64,000 bases of DNA from Pseudomonadota bacterium (GCA_020161695.1 JAIUOO010000005.1:1-64000); one strand, 5' to 3'; counted from the stretch's first letter, positions 37,256 through 47,188 are shown. Notes: a model not told the origin generated them from the sequence alone. Numbers and translations are program-made.

Positions 37256-37591
37256 TCAGTCGCCCGTGCCGGGATTGGGCGAGAGGAGCGGCTCCTTGTC
37301 CGGCTTTCCGTCCCACTCCTTGGCGTCGGGAGGCGAATCCTTCTTCTGCGTGATGTTCGGCCATTTGGCGGCGAAATCCGCATTGATCCCGAGCCATTTC
37401 TCCAGACCGGACTCGGTGTCCGGCTTGATTGCCTCGGCCGGACATTCCGGCTCACAGACGCCGCAATCGATGCACTCGTCCGGGTGGATCACCAGAAAAT
37501 TCTCGCCTTCGTAGAAGCAGTCGACCGGACAGACTTCCACGCAGTCCATGTACTTGCACTTGATGCAATTCTCGGTGACCACATAGGTCAT
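37256..37591 (-). CDS. fdxA: seven-iron ferredoxin FdxA
   Basis: The 111-residue protein has nine Cys at positions 9, 12, 17, 21, 25, 40, 43, 46 and 50. They fit a [3Fe-4S] plus [4Fe-4S] ferredoxin: [18 protein letters not shown] followed by [16 protein letters not shown]. The C-terminal extension of about 55 residues ending near [14 protein letters not shown] is typical of the alphaproteobacterial FdxA. The ATG at 37591 starts MTYVVTENC, the consensus start. It is the electron carrier upstream of carD, with the same strand and order as in many Hyphomicrobiales. Confidence 0.94.
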   Translation of the reverse strand: MTYVVTENCIKCKYMDCVEVCPVDCFYEGENFLVIHPDECIDCGVCEPECPAEAIKPDTESGLEKWLGINADFAAKWPNITQKKDSPPDAKEWDGKPDKEPLLSPNPGTGD

Positions 37592-37765
37592 GGACGTCTC
37601 CGGCCGGGGCTGGGCGATCTTGCCGATTACCAGATGAGGTCGTTCGTACGCAAGCGATCTGGCGGTGCAACATGGATAGCACCGTTGAGCCGGCAGGCCA
37701 CCAGCCTGTAGGAGGGGGCCCGCGTTCGGCCGGAACGCGGCGGGCCGAGGGAGGCGTTGGCCATC

Positions 37766-38392
37766 ATGAGCGTGCTGATCCTTCACGCCCTCTACATCAT
37801 CGCGATCACCGCCGAGGCCATGACCGCCGCGCTCGCGGCGGGCCGGCGCAGCATGGACTGGGTGGGCGTCTGCCTGCTCGGCGCCGTCACGGCGCTCGGC
37901 GGCGGCTCGATGCGCGACGTGCTGCTCGGCCACCACCCGCTGGTCTGGGTCGCGCACCCGGAATACCTGCTGCTCACTGCTGCCGCCGCCCTCGCGACCA
38001 TCGCCATCGCGCGCTTCATGCAACGGCTGAAGCGGCTGTTCCTGTTCCTCGACGCGATCGGGCTGGTCGCGTTCACGGTCATCGGCTGCAACGTCGCGAT
38101 GGAAATGGGCCTGCCGGTGCTGGTCGTCATCGTCGCGGGCATGATCACCGGCTGCCTTGGCGGCGTCCTGCGCGACATCCTCTGCAACGAGATCCCGCTG
38201 CTGTTCCGCAGCGAACTCTATGCCAGCGTCGCGGTGGTCACAGGCGCCCTGTTCGTCGCCGGCCACAAGCTCGGCCTGCCGCACGATGCCGTCCTCTTCG
38301 CCTCCATGGCCGTCGGCCTCGCCATGCGCCTCCTCGCCCTGCGCTACAGCTGGCACATGCCGAAATTCGTCTACAATGAGGAATGGCACTGA
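37766..38392 (+). CDS. TRIC-type channel / YadS-family membrane protein
   Basis: The 208-residue protein has two copies of the UPF0126 (TRIC-like) unit, seven hydrophobic helices and glycine-rich turns. The first unit has [18 protein letters not shown] and [18 protein letters not shown], the second [22 protein letters not shown]. Bacterial members of the trimeric intracellular cation channel family conduct small cations; the exact substrate is not known. The ATG at 37766 is preferred over a TTG three codons upstream. GAGGGAGG lies about ten bases before it. Confidence 0.82.
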   Translation: MSVLILHALYIIAITAEAMTAALAAGRRSMDWVGVCLLGAVTALGGGSMRDVLLGHHPLVWVAHPEYLLLTAAAALATIAIARFMQRLKRLFLFLDAIGLVAFTVIGCNVAMEMGLPVLVVIVAGMITGCLGGVLRDILCNEIPLLFRSELYASVAVVTGALFVAGHKLGLPHDAVLFASMAVGLAMRLLALRYSWHMPKFVYNEEWH

Positions 38393-38507
38393 GCCGCGCG
38401 CGGCGGGGGTGCGACAGGCGCGCATCTTGCCCGGCTCTGGGCCGAGCACGATCTAGTGGGCCAATTCCGGGGCACTCGCCCCGCCTGGATCCCTCGGGGG
38501 TTTCGTC

Positions 38508-39425
38508 ATGAACTACATGAAGACCGCCATCCTGCTGGCCGGCATGACCGCCCTGTTCATGGGCATCGGCTTCCTGATCGGTGGCCGCACCGGCATGCTG
38601 ATTGCGCTGGCAGTTGCGGCCGCGATGAACTTCTGGAGCTACTGGGGTTCCGACAAGGCCGTGCTCAACATGTACGGCGCGCAGGAGATCGACCAGAATT
38701 CGGCGCCCGATCTCTACAACATGACCTGGGAGATGACCCAGCGCGCCGGCATGCCCATGCCGCGCCTGTTCATCATCCACGAGGACCAGCCCAACGCCTT
38801 TGCAACCGGCCGCAACCCGGAAAACGCCGCGGTGGCGGTGAACACCGGCCTGCTCAACGCACTGACATCAGAGGAAGTCGCCGGCGTCGTGGCCCATGAG
38901 CTCGCCCATATCCGGAACCGCGACACGCTGACCATGACGATCACTGCGACGCTGGCCGGCGCCGTCTCCATGCTGGCGAATTTCGCGGCGTTCTCAGGCG
39001 GCAGCAGCGAGAACCGCAACGGTTTCGGCATTATCGGCACCATCGCCATGATGGTCCTCGCGCCGCTGGCGGCTTCCATTGTGCAGATGGCGATCTCACG
39101 CTCGCGCGAATACGAGGCCGACAAGCTCGGCGCCGAGATCTGCGGCGATCCCATCTGGCTGGCCTCGGCGCTGGCCAAGATCGCCGGCGCGCACAACTAC
39201 ACACAGAACAACACGGCCGAGCACAATCCGCAGACCGCGCACATGTTCATCATCAACCCGCTGTCGGGTGAGCGGATGGACAACCTGTTCTCGACCCATC
39301 CCGACACGGGCAATCGCATCGCCGCCCTGCAGCAGCTCGCCCAGGCCTGGGGCACGGGCAGCTATGTCCAGCAGCAGCCGGCCGCCTGGGGCAGCAGCGC
39401 TCCGCGTCGCGGTCCCTGGGGCTGA
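38508..39425 (+). CDS. htpX: membrane zinc metalloprotease HtpX
   Basis: The 305-residue protein is an M48 protease of the inner membrane. Two N-terminal helices are followed by the zinc motif HELAH (His130, Glu131, His134) and the third ligand in [14 protein letters not shown] further pair of hydrophobic helices lies around 145-200. HtpX degrades misfolded membrane proteins and is often heat- or envelope-stress-induced. An in-frame ATG at 38517 is an alternative start. It is followed by a strong hairpin and then rsmB. Confidence 0.93.
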   Translation: MNYMKTAILLAGMTALFMGIGFLIGGRTGMLIALAVAAAMNFWSYWGSDKAVLNMYGAQEIDQNSAPDLYNMTWEMTQRAGMPMPRLFIIHEDQPNAFATGRNPENAAVAVNTGLLNALTSEEVAGVVAHELAHIRNRDTLTMTITATLAGAVSMLANFAAFSGGSSENRNGFGIIGTIAMMVLAPLAASIVQMAISRSREYEADKLGAEICGDPIWLASALAKIAGAHNYTQNNTAEHNPQTAHMFIINPLSGERMDNLFSTHPDTGNRIAALQQLAQAWGTGSYVQQQPAAWGSSAPRRGPWG

Positions 39426-39437
39426 CCTCCCAAGCGA

Positions 39438-39461
39438 ACCGGCCGCTTGCTGGCGGCCGGT
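39438..39461 (+). terminator. hairpin between htpX and rsmB
   Basis: ACCGGCCGC pairs perfectly with GCGGCCGGT around a six-base loop. No T-run follows, and the rsmB start is 20 bp further on, so it may limit read-through rather than end transcription. Confidence 0.5.
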
Positions 39462-39481
39462 GCTCGCCCTAAACGGGCGCG

Positions 39482-40816
39482 ATGACCAAGCGACCCCATC
39501 GCGCTGCAGCGCCTGTCCGTCCGGCCGCGCATCCCGGCCTTCCCGCGCGCCGGCGCGCGTGCGACCTCGTCGAGGTCGTGCTCGTCCGCCGCCGGCCGCT
39601 CGACGAGGCGCTGGACGAACGCACCGAACTGGACGCGCCCGACCGCGCGCTGGCGCGCAAGATCGCGGCGACAACGCTCCGCCGCCTCGGCAGCATCGAC
39701 AAGGCGCTCGGCGAACGGCTCGCCAAGGGCCTGCCCGAGGGCCTGCCGCGCCTCGAGACGATCCTGCGCACGGCCGCCTGCCAGATCCTGTTCCTCGACG
39801 TACCGGACTATGCCGCCGTCGACAGCGCCGTGCGCATGGTCGAGGCGAACGGCAAGACCAAGGGCTTTGCCGGCCTGGCCAATGCCGTGCTGCGCGGCAT
39901 CGGCCGCGACAAGGCGGACCTGCTTGGCGCCCTCGATCCGCTCGACGACCTGCCCGACTGGCTCCGCGAACGCTGGATCGCCGCCTATGGCGAGGCGGAG
40001 ACGCGCGCGATTGCCGGCATCATCGCCGTCGAACCGCCGCTCGACCTGACAGTCAAGTCCGATCCGCGAGGCTGGGTCGATCGCCTCGGCGGCACCCTGA
40101 CCCCGACTGGCTCGGTGCGGCTGAAACCCGAGGGCGCGATCCCCGCGCTCCCGGGCTTTGCCGACGGTGAATGGTGGGTTCAGGACGCTGCAGCTGCAAT
40201 TCCCGCCCGCCTGCTCGGCGATGTGCGGGGCCTCGCCGTCGCCGACCTCTGCGCTGCGCCGGGCGGCAAGACCGCCCAGCTCGCCGTCGCCGGCGCGAAG
40301 GTCACGGCCGTCGATCGGTCGCCAAGGCGGCTTGAGCGCCTAACCGAGAACATGACGCGCCTGAAGCTGGACGTGACGACGCTCGCCGCCGATGCCGCCG
40401 AGATCGAGGGTCAGTACGACGCGATCCTGCTCGACGCCCCATGTACGGCCACCGGCACGATCCGCGGCAATCCCGACGTCATGCACCTGAAGTCCATGGC
40501 CGACATCGAAGGGCTCGGCCGCATGCAGGCGCGCCTGCTCAACCGTCTTGGCGATCTGCTGAAGCCCGGCGGCCGGGCGGTCTACTGCACCTGTTCGCTC
40601 GAACCCGAGGAGGGCGAAGGCCAGATCGCCGCCGTACTCGCCCGCGACGTTCGGCTGACGCTCGATCCGATCCGTCCCGACGAAATCGACGGCCTCGCCG
40701 GCTTCGTCACCGCGGCCGGACATCTGAGAACCCTGCCGAGCCATTGGCCCGCTGCCGACGATGCTCTCGCCGGCCTCGACGGCTTCTTCGCCGCCCGGCT
40801 GCTGCGCCGCGCCTGA
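39482..40816 (+). CDS. rsmB: 16S rRNA m5C methyltransferase RsmB-like (RsmB/NOP family)
   Basis: The 444-residue protein has a NusB-like RNA-binding N-terminus (about 25-160). The SAM-dependent methyltransferase domain follows, with the glycine loop CAAPGGKTAQLA, catalytic LDAPCTATGTIRGNPD and second Cys in YCTCSLEPEEGEG. It would methylate a cytosine of 16S rRNA (C967 in E. coli). In alphaproteobacteria the target has not always been tested, so the symbol is by family. It begins after a htpX-associated hairpin. Confidence 0.88.
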   Translation: MTKRPHRAAAPVRPAAHPGLPARRRACDLVEVVLVRRRPLDEALDERTELDAPDRALARKIAATTLRRLGSIDKALGERLAKGLPEGLPRLETILRTAACQILFLDVPDYAAVDSAVRMVEANGKTKGFAGLANAVLRGIGRDKADLLGALDPLDDLPDWLRERWIAAYGEAETRAIAGIIAVEPPLDLTVKSDPRGWVDRLGGTLTPTGSVRLKPEGAIPALPGFADGEWWVQDAAAAIPARLLGDVRGLAVADLCAAPGGKTAQLAVAGAKVTAVDRSPRRLERLTENMTRLKLDVTTLAADAAEIEGQYDAILLDAPCTATGTIRGNPDVMHLKSMADIEGLGRMQARLLNRLGDLLKPGGRAVYCTCSLEPEEGEGQIAAVLARDVRLTLDPIRPDEIDGLAGFVTAAGHLRTLPSHWPAADDALAGLDGFFAARLLRRA

Positions 40817-40875
40817 GCCCCTCCGACCTCACCGTTCACCCATCGCAGAGAGCGAAGCCCCAGGCTCCATCGTCC

Positions 40876-42159
40876 ATGTCCGGCACAGCCCTCCTCCTCA
40901 CGCAGGCCCTGCTCTATTTCGGCGTCATGGCGGCGCTGTTCCGCCTGCGTCGCCTCCTCGGGCTCGGCGTCTTCCTGTGCGCCCTCGGCGTCATGCACTT
41001 CCTGGAGACCTATCTTGCGGCGGTGTTCTTCATCGAACTGCCGTTCGGGCTGCTGTCGCCGGGCTCGACGGTGCTGTTCTCCGGCAAGCTGGCGATTATC
41101 CTGCTGTTCTACATCCGCGAGGACGCCGAAACCGTCCGCCAGCCGATCTACGGCCTGCTGATCGGCAATTTTCTGATGGTCGCCCTGGTGGCGACGCTGC
41201 AGCTCTACGGTCCGCCGGTCTCGCTGCCCGGCTACAATTCGGACCTCACCCTGATCAACCAGATGGGCGTGCTGATGATCTGGGGCACGACGCTGCTGTT
41301 CGTCGATGCCATCGCGCTGATCCTGATCTACGAGAAGCTCCGCAGCCTGCTCCCGACCTCCGTCGTCCTGCGCTCCTGCATCAGCCTTGCGCTGATTCTG
41401 AGCTTCGATCAGGTGGCGTTCTTCACCGGACTGCACTTGGTCACGGGCACGCCGCTGAGCGCGTTGACCGGCGGCTGGGTGGCCAAGATGGGCGCCGCCG
41501 TCGTCTATGCCGCGCTGATCGGGCTCTATCTCGCCTTGCTGGAGCGAAACGCAGCCGAGCCCTCCGCGCAGCCCCTCTCGGATACGTTCTCCAAGCTCAC
41601 CTACCGCCACAAATACGAGGAGTTGCTCGGCCGCAGCGGCCAGGACGTGCTGACCGGCGCCCTCACCCGCGAGCGGTTCGAGGCACTCGGTCAGCCGACC
41701 CTGGCGCGCTCGCTTGCGGCCGGGCGCAAGACGAGCCTCGTGATCTTCGATATCGACCACTTCAAGAGCATCAACGACCGCTATGGCCACGTCGTCGGCG
41801 ACGAGGTGCTGCGGCGCGTCGTCGATTGCGCGCGGGCTGAAATCCGCGGCGACGATCGCGTCTTCCGCTATGGCGGCGAGGAATTCGTCGTGCTGTGCGA
41901 GAACATGACGCACGACGCGGCCCTCGCTGCCGCCGAGCGGGTGCGCGTCGCGGTCAGCCAGACTCTGGCGCGGGAATTCGAGGCCGAACCGACGATCAGC
42001 ATCGGCGTCGCGACCTTCCCCGATGACGCGGCCAGCATTCGCGGCCTCGTGGCGCATGCCGATGCCCATCTCTACGAGGCGAAGCGGCAGGGCCGCAATC
42101 GCGTCGTCGGCAACCGTCTGGCGCGGGCGGCCGAGGTGCCGCAGGACAGGAGCCCGTGA
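40876..42159 (+). CDS. membrane-anchored GGDEF diguanylate cyclase
   Basis: The 427-residue protein has about seven hydrophobic helices over residues 1-220, likely a membrane sensory domain. A cytoplasmic GGDEF domain follows at about 255-415. The active site reads YGGEEF, a functional variant of GGDEF, and DIDHFKSINDRYGHVVGD precedes it. No EAL domain is present, so it should make cyclic di-GMP. No RxxD inhibitory site is obvious. The ATG at 40876 is preferred because it opens the first membrane helix. The sensed signal is unknown. Confidence 0.88.
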   Translation: MSGTALLLTQALLYFGVMAALFRLRRLLGLGVFLCALGVMHFLETYLAAVFFIELPFGLLSPGSTVLFSGKLAIILLFYIREDAETVRQPIYGLLIGNFLMVALVATLQLYGPPVSLPGYNSDLTLINQMGVLMIWGTTLLFVDAIALILIYEKLRSLLPTSVVLRSCISLALILSFDQVAFFTGLHLVTGTPLSALTGGWVAKMGAAVVYAALIGLYLALLERNAAEPSAQPLSDTFSKLTYRHKYEELLGRSGQDVLTGALTRERFEALGQPTLARSLAAGRKTSLVIFDIDHFKSINDRYGHVVGDEVLRRVVDCARAEIRGDDRVFRYGGEEFVVLCENMTHDAALAAAERVRVAVSQTLAREFEAEPTISIGVATFPDDAASIRGLVAHADAHLYEAKRQGRNRVVGNRLARAAEVPQDRSP

Positions 42160-42307
42160 GGGCCCGACCCCACTTCGGATGGGCGGCATGCGGCGTTCGG
42201 TGAAGCCGCCGGGACCGACGCCGACCCCCTCGCGGTCGCGCGCGTCATCCGTTATGGTTCGCGCGCTTCGCCATTCCCGATGTGCCGACCATCACAGGGC
42301 TTCCGCA

Positions 42308-42607
42308 TTGACCGCTCCGCTGTCCCGCCGCTCCGCCGTGCTGCTCATCGTCGCGGGTTCGCTGGCGCTCGGCGCCTGTGGCCGGCGCGGCGGTCTCGAA
42401 TTGCCCGGGCCGACGCCCCATCCGGTCGGCGGCCCGACCCCGCCCACGCCGCCGCGCGCGGCCGCGCCCGCGACGCAGGTCGCCGCCGATCCGTCGAACC
42501 CGCCGCAGCGACAGCCCGCGCCGCGCCCGAACTACGATCCCAACCGCCCGGTCGGCCGCGGCCAGATCCTGCCCTCCGGCACCTTCGTCCTCGACCCCCT
42601 GCTCTGA
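42308..42607 (+). CDS. lptM: LptM-like small lipoprotein
   Basis: The 99-residue protein has a lipoprotein signal with basic start RRS, hydrophobic core LLIVAGSLALGAC and lipobox ending in Cys24, followed by GRRGGLELPGP, the LptM-type signature. The rest is Pro/Ala-rich. LptM stabilises the LptDE lipopolysaccharide translocon in E. coli. A TTG at 42308 is proposed as start because it gives a proper signal peptide; an upstream in-frame ATG at 42251 would add 19 residues. It lies directly upstream of lysA, an arrangement common in Hyphomicrobiales. Confidence 0.75.
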   Translation: MTAPLSRRSAVLLIVAGSLALGACGRRGGLELPGPTPHPVGGPTPPTPPRAAAPATQVAADPSNPPQRQPAPRPNYDPNRPVGRGQILPSGTFVLDPLL

Positions 42608-42616
42608 CCTCCTCTC

Positions 42617-43882
42617 ATGCATCACTTCGCCTATCGTGACGGCGTCATGCACGCCGAGGACGTGTCGCTCGACCGCATCGCGGCCGAGGTCGGCACCCCG
42701 TTCTATTGCTATTCGACCGCGACGCTCGAGCGGCATTACCGCGTCTTCTCGGAAGCCTTTGCCGGGATCGACACCCTCGTCTGCTATGCGATGAAGGCGA
42801 ATTCCAACCAGGCCGTCATCAAGACCCTGGCGCGGCTCGGGGCCGGCATGGACGTGGTTTCGGGCGGCGAACTGAAGCGGGCGTTGGCCGCCGGCGTTCC
42901 GGGCGAGCGGATCATGTTCTCCGGCATCGGCAAGACCGAGGCCGAGCATGGCGCAGCGCTCGAGGCCGGCGTCTTCTGCGTCAATGTGGAGAGCGAGCCG
43001 GAGGTCGAGCAGCTCTCGCGCGTCGCATCCGCCATGGGACGCACCGCGCATATCTCGTTCCGCGTGAACCCCGACGTCGATGCCAGGACCCACGCCAAGA
43101 TCTCCACCGGCAAGAAGGGCGACAAGTTCGGCATCCCGATCTCGACGGCGCGCGAGGCCTATGCCCGCGCCGCGAAGCTGCCCGGCATCCACATCGCCGG
43201 CATCGACATGCATATCGGCTCGCAGATCACCGATCTCGCCCCCTTCGACAACGCCTTCGCGCTGATGGCCGAGTTCGTCGGCACGTTGCGCGCGGACGGC
43301 CACGTCATCGACCATGTCGATGTCGGCGGCGGCCTCGGCATTCCCTACAAGGACGACAACGAGCCGCCGCCCGATCCCATGCGCTATGCCGAGGTGGTGA
43401 AGCGCCATACGGCCGGCCTCGGCGCCAGGGTCGTCATGGAGCCCGGCCGCATGATGGTGGGCAATGCCGGCATCCTCGTCACCCGCGTCATCTACGTGAA
43501 GAAGACCGAGGGCCATACCTTCGTCATCGTCGACGGCGCGATGAACGACCTGATCCGCCCCACCCTCTACGAGGCGCACCACGAAATCCGACCGGTGAAG
43601 GAGCCGGAGCCGGGCGCGCCCAAGCCGAAGGTCGATGTCGTCGGCCCCATCTGCGAGAGCGGCGACTATCTGGCTCTCGGCCGCAAGCTTCCCGAGGTGA
43701 AGCCCGGCGACCTGATCGCGGTGATGACCGCGGGCGCCTACGGCGCGGTTCAGGCGGGCACCTACAACACCCGGCCGCTCTCGCCCGAGGTGCTGGTGCG
43801 CGGCGCCGATTTCGCGGTCGTCCGGCCCCGCCTCGATGTCGAGGCGATTATCGCCATGGACCGGCTGCCCGAATGGCTGTGA
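42617..43882 (+). CDS. lysA: diaminopimelate decarboxylase
   Basis: The 421-residue enzyme makes L-lysine from meso-diaminopimelate. The PLP Lys60 lies in CYAMKANSN. DVGGGLGIPYK and EPGRMMVGNAG bind the phosphate, and the substrate Cys lies in CESGDYLALGR near residue 345. The start at 42617 is nine bases after the lptM stop. Its length fits the alphaproteobacterial enzyme. Confidence 0.96.
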   Translation: MHHFAYRDGVMHAEDVSLDRIAAEVGTPFYCYSTATLERHYRVFSEAFAGIDTLVCYAMKANSNQAVIKTLARLGAGMDVVSGGELKRALAAGVPGERIMFSGIGKTEAEHGAALEAGVFCVNVESEPEVEQLSRVASAMGRTAHISFRVNPDVDARTHAKISTGKKGDKFGIPISTAREAYARAAKLPGIHIAGIDMHIGSQITDLAPFDNAFALMAEFVGTLRADGHVIDHVDVGGGLGIPYKDDNEPPPDPMRYAEVVKRHTAGLGARVVMEPGRMMVGNAGILVTRVIYVKKTEGHTFVIVDGAMNDLIRPTLYEAHHEIRPVKEPEPGAPKPKVDVVGPICESGDYLALGRKLPEVKPGDLIAVMTAGAYGAVQAGTYNTRPLSPEVLVRGADFAVVRPRLDVEAIIAMDRLPEWL

Positions 43883-43966
43883 CGGGCAGGCGGGGCCGAA
43901 CGTCGCATTGACCGGTGCCATGGAAGGCGCTTCAAGCACGCCAATTCGGCCTTGAAGGAGGTTCCC

Positions 43967-44638
43967 ATGCTGCCCGACCGGCTCGTCAACGGCTATGCCG
44001 CCTTTCTCGAAGGCCGCTTTCCGCAGGAATCCGAGCGCTACCTGCGTCTCGCCGAGACCGGGCAGAGCCCGCGAACCATGATCGTCTCGTGCTGCGACAG
44101 CCGCGTTTCGCCCGAGGTCATTTTCGACGTCGGCCCAGGTGAGCTGTTCATCGTCCGGAACGTCGCCAATCTCGTGCCGCCCTATGCGCCGGACGGCAAC
44201 CAGCACGGCACCTCGGCCGCCCTGGAATTCGCCGTGCAGGCCCTGCGCGTTTCCGACATCGTCGTGCTTGGCCATGCCCAGTGCGGCGGCATCCGCGCCT
44301 CCGTCGCCGAGGACCAGGAGCCGCTCTCGCCGGGCGACTTCATCGGCAAGTGGATGTCGATGATCTCGCCGGCCATCGAGCGGCTCGGACCCCGCGGCGG
44401 CCGCTCGATGACCGACTACCTGCGCGAACTGGAGCTCGCCGCCGTCGTCAACTCGCTCGCCAACCTGCGCACCTTCCCCTGCGTGCAGATCCTGGAGGAG
44501 CGCGGCAAGCTGAAGCTGCACGGCGCGTTCTTCGGCGTCGCCACCGGCGTTCTGAGCGTGCTGGACGAGACGACCGGCGTCTTCTCGCCCGTCCTCGACA
44601 AGCCGGGCCGCGTCTTTTCCTGCAGCGCCGCCGGCTGA
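43967..44638 (+). CDS. can: beta-class carbonic anhydrase
   Basis: The 223-residue protein has the zinc ligands Cys42 (SCCDSR), His103 and Cys106 (LGHAQCGG), and Asp44-Arg46 form the active-site dyad. It interconverts carbon dioxide and bicarbonate. The ATG at 43967 is chosen since AAGGAGG at 43955-43961 is placed for it; an upstream TTG is less likely. The bicarbonate could serve the biotin carboxylases, though nothing links their expression. Confidence 0.94.
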   Translation: MLPDRLVNGYAAFLEGRFPQESERYLRLAETGQSPRTMIVSCCDSRVSPEVIFDVGPGELFIVRNVANLVPPYAPDGNQHGTSAALEFAVQALRVSDIVVLGHAQCGGIRASVAEDQEPLSPGDFIGKWMSMISPAIERLGPRGGRSMTDYLRELELAAVVNSLANLRTFPCVQILEERGKLKLHGAFFGVATGVLSVLDETTGVFSPVLDKPGRVFSCSAAG

Positions 44639-44664
44639 TCCGCGTCCGCGCCGCTTTCTCTCCG

Positions 44665-44691
44665 CTGCCGCGCTGCTAGGCTGCGCGGCAG
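44665..44691 (+). terminator. hairpin after carbonic anhydrase gene
   Basis: CTGCCGCGC pairs perfectly with GCGCGGCAG around a nine-base loop. No T-run follows. It lies between the carbonic anhydrase stop and the dehydrogenase start at 44727. Confidence 0.45.
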
Positions 44692-44726
44692 GCCCCGCCA
44701 TTGGAAGCGGGCGCGGAGGAAGCCGC

Positions 44727-45761
44727 ATGAAGGCGCTGGTCATCCATGGCCCCCATGACCTCAGGCTGGAGGAGCGGCCGGTCGAGCCGCTCCGGCCCCA
44801 TGAGGTCGCTGTCAGGATCGGCGCGGGCGGCATCTGCGGCTCGGACCTGCACTATTTCCACAATGGCGGTTTCGGCGCCGTCAGGCTGAAGGAGCCGATG
44901 ATCCTCGGTCATGAGATCGCCGGAACGGTTGAGCGGGTCGGCGACGCCGTCTCCTCCGTCAAGCCGGGCGACCGGGTGGCGGTGAACCCATCGCGCCCCT
45001 GCGGCGCCTGCCGCTATTGCCTCGAAGGCCGCCAGAACCATTGCCTGAACATGCGGTTCTACGGCTCGGCCATGCCCTTCCCGCATATTCAGGGCGCGTT
45101 CCGCGAGATTCTCGTCTGCGACGCCGTGCAGACCCACAAGGTCGGCGATCAGGTATCGCTTGGCGAAGCCGCCTTCTGCGAGCCGCTGGCGGTCTGTCTC
45201 CACGCGGCCCGGCGCGCCGGCCCGCTGCTCGGCAAGCGCGTGCTCGTCACCGGCTGCGGCCCGATCGGCGCGCTCTGCGTGCTGGCGGCGCATGCTGCCG
45301 GCGCGGCCGAGATCGTCGCCACCGACATCGCGGATGCCACCCTCGGCACCGTGGCGAAGCTCGGCGTCGCGAAGACCCTCAACACCGCCACCGATCCCGA
45401 TGCCCTGAAACCCTATGAGGCTGACAAGGGCGCGTTCGACGTGATGTTCGAGGCTTCCGGCAACATGAAGGCGCTGACCGGCGCCTTCGCCGCGCTCCGG
45501 CCGCAGGGCACCATCGTGCAGGTCGGCACGGGCGGTGACTTCACCCTGCCGATATCGGTGCTGGTGGCGAAAGAGTTCGAACTGCGCGGCACGTTCCGCT
45601 TCCACGAGGAATTCGCCACCGCAGTTGCGATGATCTCGTCGCGCCGTATCGATGTGCGGCCGCTGCTGACGGCCACTCTGCCAATGGACCGGGCCGTGGA
45701 GGCGTTCCAGCTCGCTTCCGACCGTTCCAGGGCCATGAAGGTGCAGATCGCCTTCGCCTGA
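44727..45761 (+). CDS. zinc-dependent alcohol dehydrogenase, L-idonate 5-dehydrogenase type
   Basis: The 344-residue MDR enzyme has the catalytic zinc site with GICGSDLHYFHNGG and GHEIAGTV, and the structural zinc cluster CGACRYCLEGRQNHC. The NAD(P) loop is GCGPIGALC. The LRGTFRFHEEF and FGAVRLKEPMILGHE segments match L-idonate 5-dehydrogenase proteins. It would oxidise a polyol such as L-idonate or a related sugar acid; no partner gene from the idonate pathway is adjacent. The symbol is left blank because the substrate is inferred. Confidence 0.82.
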   Translation: MKALVIHGPHDLRLEERPVEPLRPHEVAVRIGAGGICGSDLHYFHNGGFGAVRLKEPMILGHEIAGTVERVGDAVSSVKPGDRVAVNPSRPCGACRYCLEGRQNHCLNMRFYGSAMPFPHIQGAFREILVCDAVQTHKVGDQVSLGEAAFCEPLAVCLHAARRAGPLLGKRVLVTGCGPIGALCVLAAHAAGAAEIVATDIADATLGTVAKLGVAKTLNTATDPDALKPYEADKGAFDVMFEASGNMKALTGAFAALRPQGTIVQVGTGGDFTLPISVLVAKEFELRGTFRFHEEFATAVAMISSRRIDVRPLLTATLPMDRAVEAFQLASDRSRAMKVQIAFA

Positions 45762-45767
45762 CACGAA

Positions 45768-45793
45768 AAGGCCCGGCGCAATGGCCGGGCCTT
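45768..45793 (-). terminator. bidirectional terminator between convergent dehydrogenase and aminotransferase genes
   Basis: AAGGCCCGGC pairs perfectly with GCCGGGCCTT around a six-base loop. On the minus strand it ends in TTTT, serving the aminotransferase gene; on the plus strand only TTGGTTCCTT follows. Confidence 0.75.
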
Positions 45794-45817
45794 GGTTCCT
45801 TCAGCGAGCCGCCCGGG

Positions 45818-47188
45818 TCAGGCGGTCGCCTTGATCACCCTGGCGACCTTCTCGGTCAGCTCGCCGATCTGCGCCTCGGTGACGATCAGCGGCGGGGTGA
45901 CGGCGATGGTGTCGCCGGCCGTGCGGATCATCAGGCCCTCGTCGTGGAAGGCGCGGTCGATGCACTCGAAGCCGCGCTTGCCGACGCCGCCCTTGTTCGG
46001 CTCGAAATCGACCGCCGCCGTGAGGCCGACCTGCCGGATGTCGAGCACGCCGGGAATGTCGCGCCAGGCGGAGAACACCGCGTCGGCCCAGACCGGCTCC
46101 AGCGCCTTCGACCGTTCGAACAGGCCCTCGTCGCGGTAGAGGTCGAGGGTCGCAAGACCCGCCGCGCAGGCGAGCGGATGGGCGGAATAGGTGTAGCCGT
46201 GGAACAGCTCCACCACATGCTCCGGCCCGGTCATGAACGTGTCGTAGATGTTCTTGCGGGCGATGACGCCGCCCATCGGGGCGACGGCATTGGTGACGCC
46301 CTTGGCGAAGGTGATGATGTCGGGCGTCACGCCATAGCGCTCGGAGGCGAACGGCGCGCCGAGGCGGCCGAAGCCGGTGATGACCTCGTCGAAGATCAGG
46401 AGGATGTCGTGCTTGTCGCAGAGTTCGCGCAGGCGCTTCAGATAGCCCTTCGGCGCCGGCAGAACGCCGGTGGAGCCGGCCATCGGCTCGACGATGACCG
46501 CCGCGATGGTGGACGCATCATGCAGCGCGACGATGCGCTCGAGGTCGTCGGCGAGATGGGCGCCCCATTCCGGCTCGCCCTTGGAGAAGGCCTGCTCGGC
46601 GCGGTTATAGGTGTGCGGCAGGTGGTCGGCGCCGGCGAGCAGCGTACCGAAGAACTTGCGGTTCGGCACGATGCCGCCGACGGTGATGCCGCCGAAGCCG
46701 ACGCCATGATAGCCCCGCTCGCGGCCGATCAGGCGGGTCTTGGAGCCCTTGCCGCGGACGTTCCAGTAGGCGAGCGCGATCTTCAGTGCCGTATCGGCCG
46801 CTTCCGAACCCGAGTTGCAGAAGAACACATGGTCGAGGTCGTTCGGCGCCAGCGCCGCGATACGGCTCGCCAGTTCGAAGGCCTTGGGGTGGCCGTACTG
46901 GAAGGTCGGCGAGAAATCGAGCTCGGCCGCCTGCTTCTGGATCGCCTGGACGATCGGGTCGCGGCCATGGCCGGCATTCGAGCACCACAGGCCCGCCGTG
47001 CCGTCCATGATCTGACGGCCCTCGGGCGTGTAGTAGTACATGTCCTTCGCGCGGGCGATCATGCGCGGCCGTGCCTTGAAAGCCCGGTTGGCCGTGAACG
47101 GCATCCAGAAGGCCTGAAGATCGTTCGGAATGGCCGTGTTGGCGGCATCGTCGGCGCCGACCACGCGCAGGGCGCTCGTCTTGGACAT
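45818..47188 (-). CDS. class III omega-aminotransferase (beta-alanine/pyruvate type)
   Basis: The 456-residue PLP enzyme has NSGSEAADTALKIA with GSE at 127-129, the PLP-stacking Asp267 in LIFDEVITGFGR, and PLP Lys296 in ITFAKGVTN. The N-terminal FWMPFTANRAFKARPRMIA and GLWCSNAGHGR segments are typical of omega-amino acid:pyruvate transaminases, which use beta-alanine, taurine or polyamine-derived amines. The start ATG has GGAGAATTGACTG upstream, a plausible ribosome site. It is followed by a bidirectional terminator. Confidence 0.86.
   Translation of the reverse strand: MSKTSALRVVGADDAANTAIPNDLQAFWMPFTANRAFKARPRMIARAKDMYYYTPEGRQIMDGTAGLWCSNAGHGRDPIVQAIQKQAAELDFSPTFQYGHPKAFELASRIAALAPNDLDHVFFCNSGSEAADTALKIALAYWNVRGKGSKTRLIGRERGYHGVGFGGITVGGIVPNRKFFGTLLAGADHLPHTYNRAEQAFSKGEPEWGAHLADDLERIVALHDASTIAAVIVEPMAGSTGVLPAPKGYLKRLRELCDKHDILLIFDEVITGFGRLGAPFASERYGVTPDIITFAKGVTNAVAPMGGVIARKNIYDTFMTGPEHVVELFHGYTYSAHPLACAAGLATLDLYRDEGLFERSKALEPVWADAVFSAWRDIPGVLDIRQVGLTAAVDFEPNKGGVGKRGFECIDRAFHDEGLMIRTAGDTIAVTPPLIVTEAQIGELTEKVARVIKATA

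Noticed and set aside
42245..44833. Very long minus-strand open frame across lptM, lysA and carbonic anhydrase
   Set aside because: The three plus-strand genes have catalytic motifs at the expected places; the opposite frame has a repetitive Arg/Asp/Gly-rich composition typical of a shadow.
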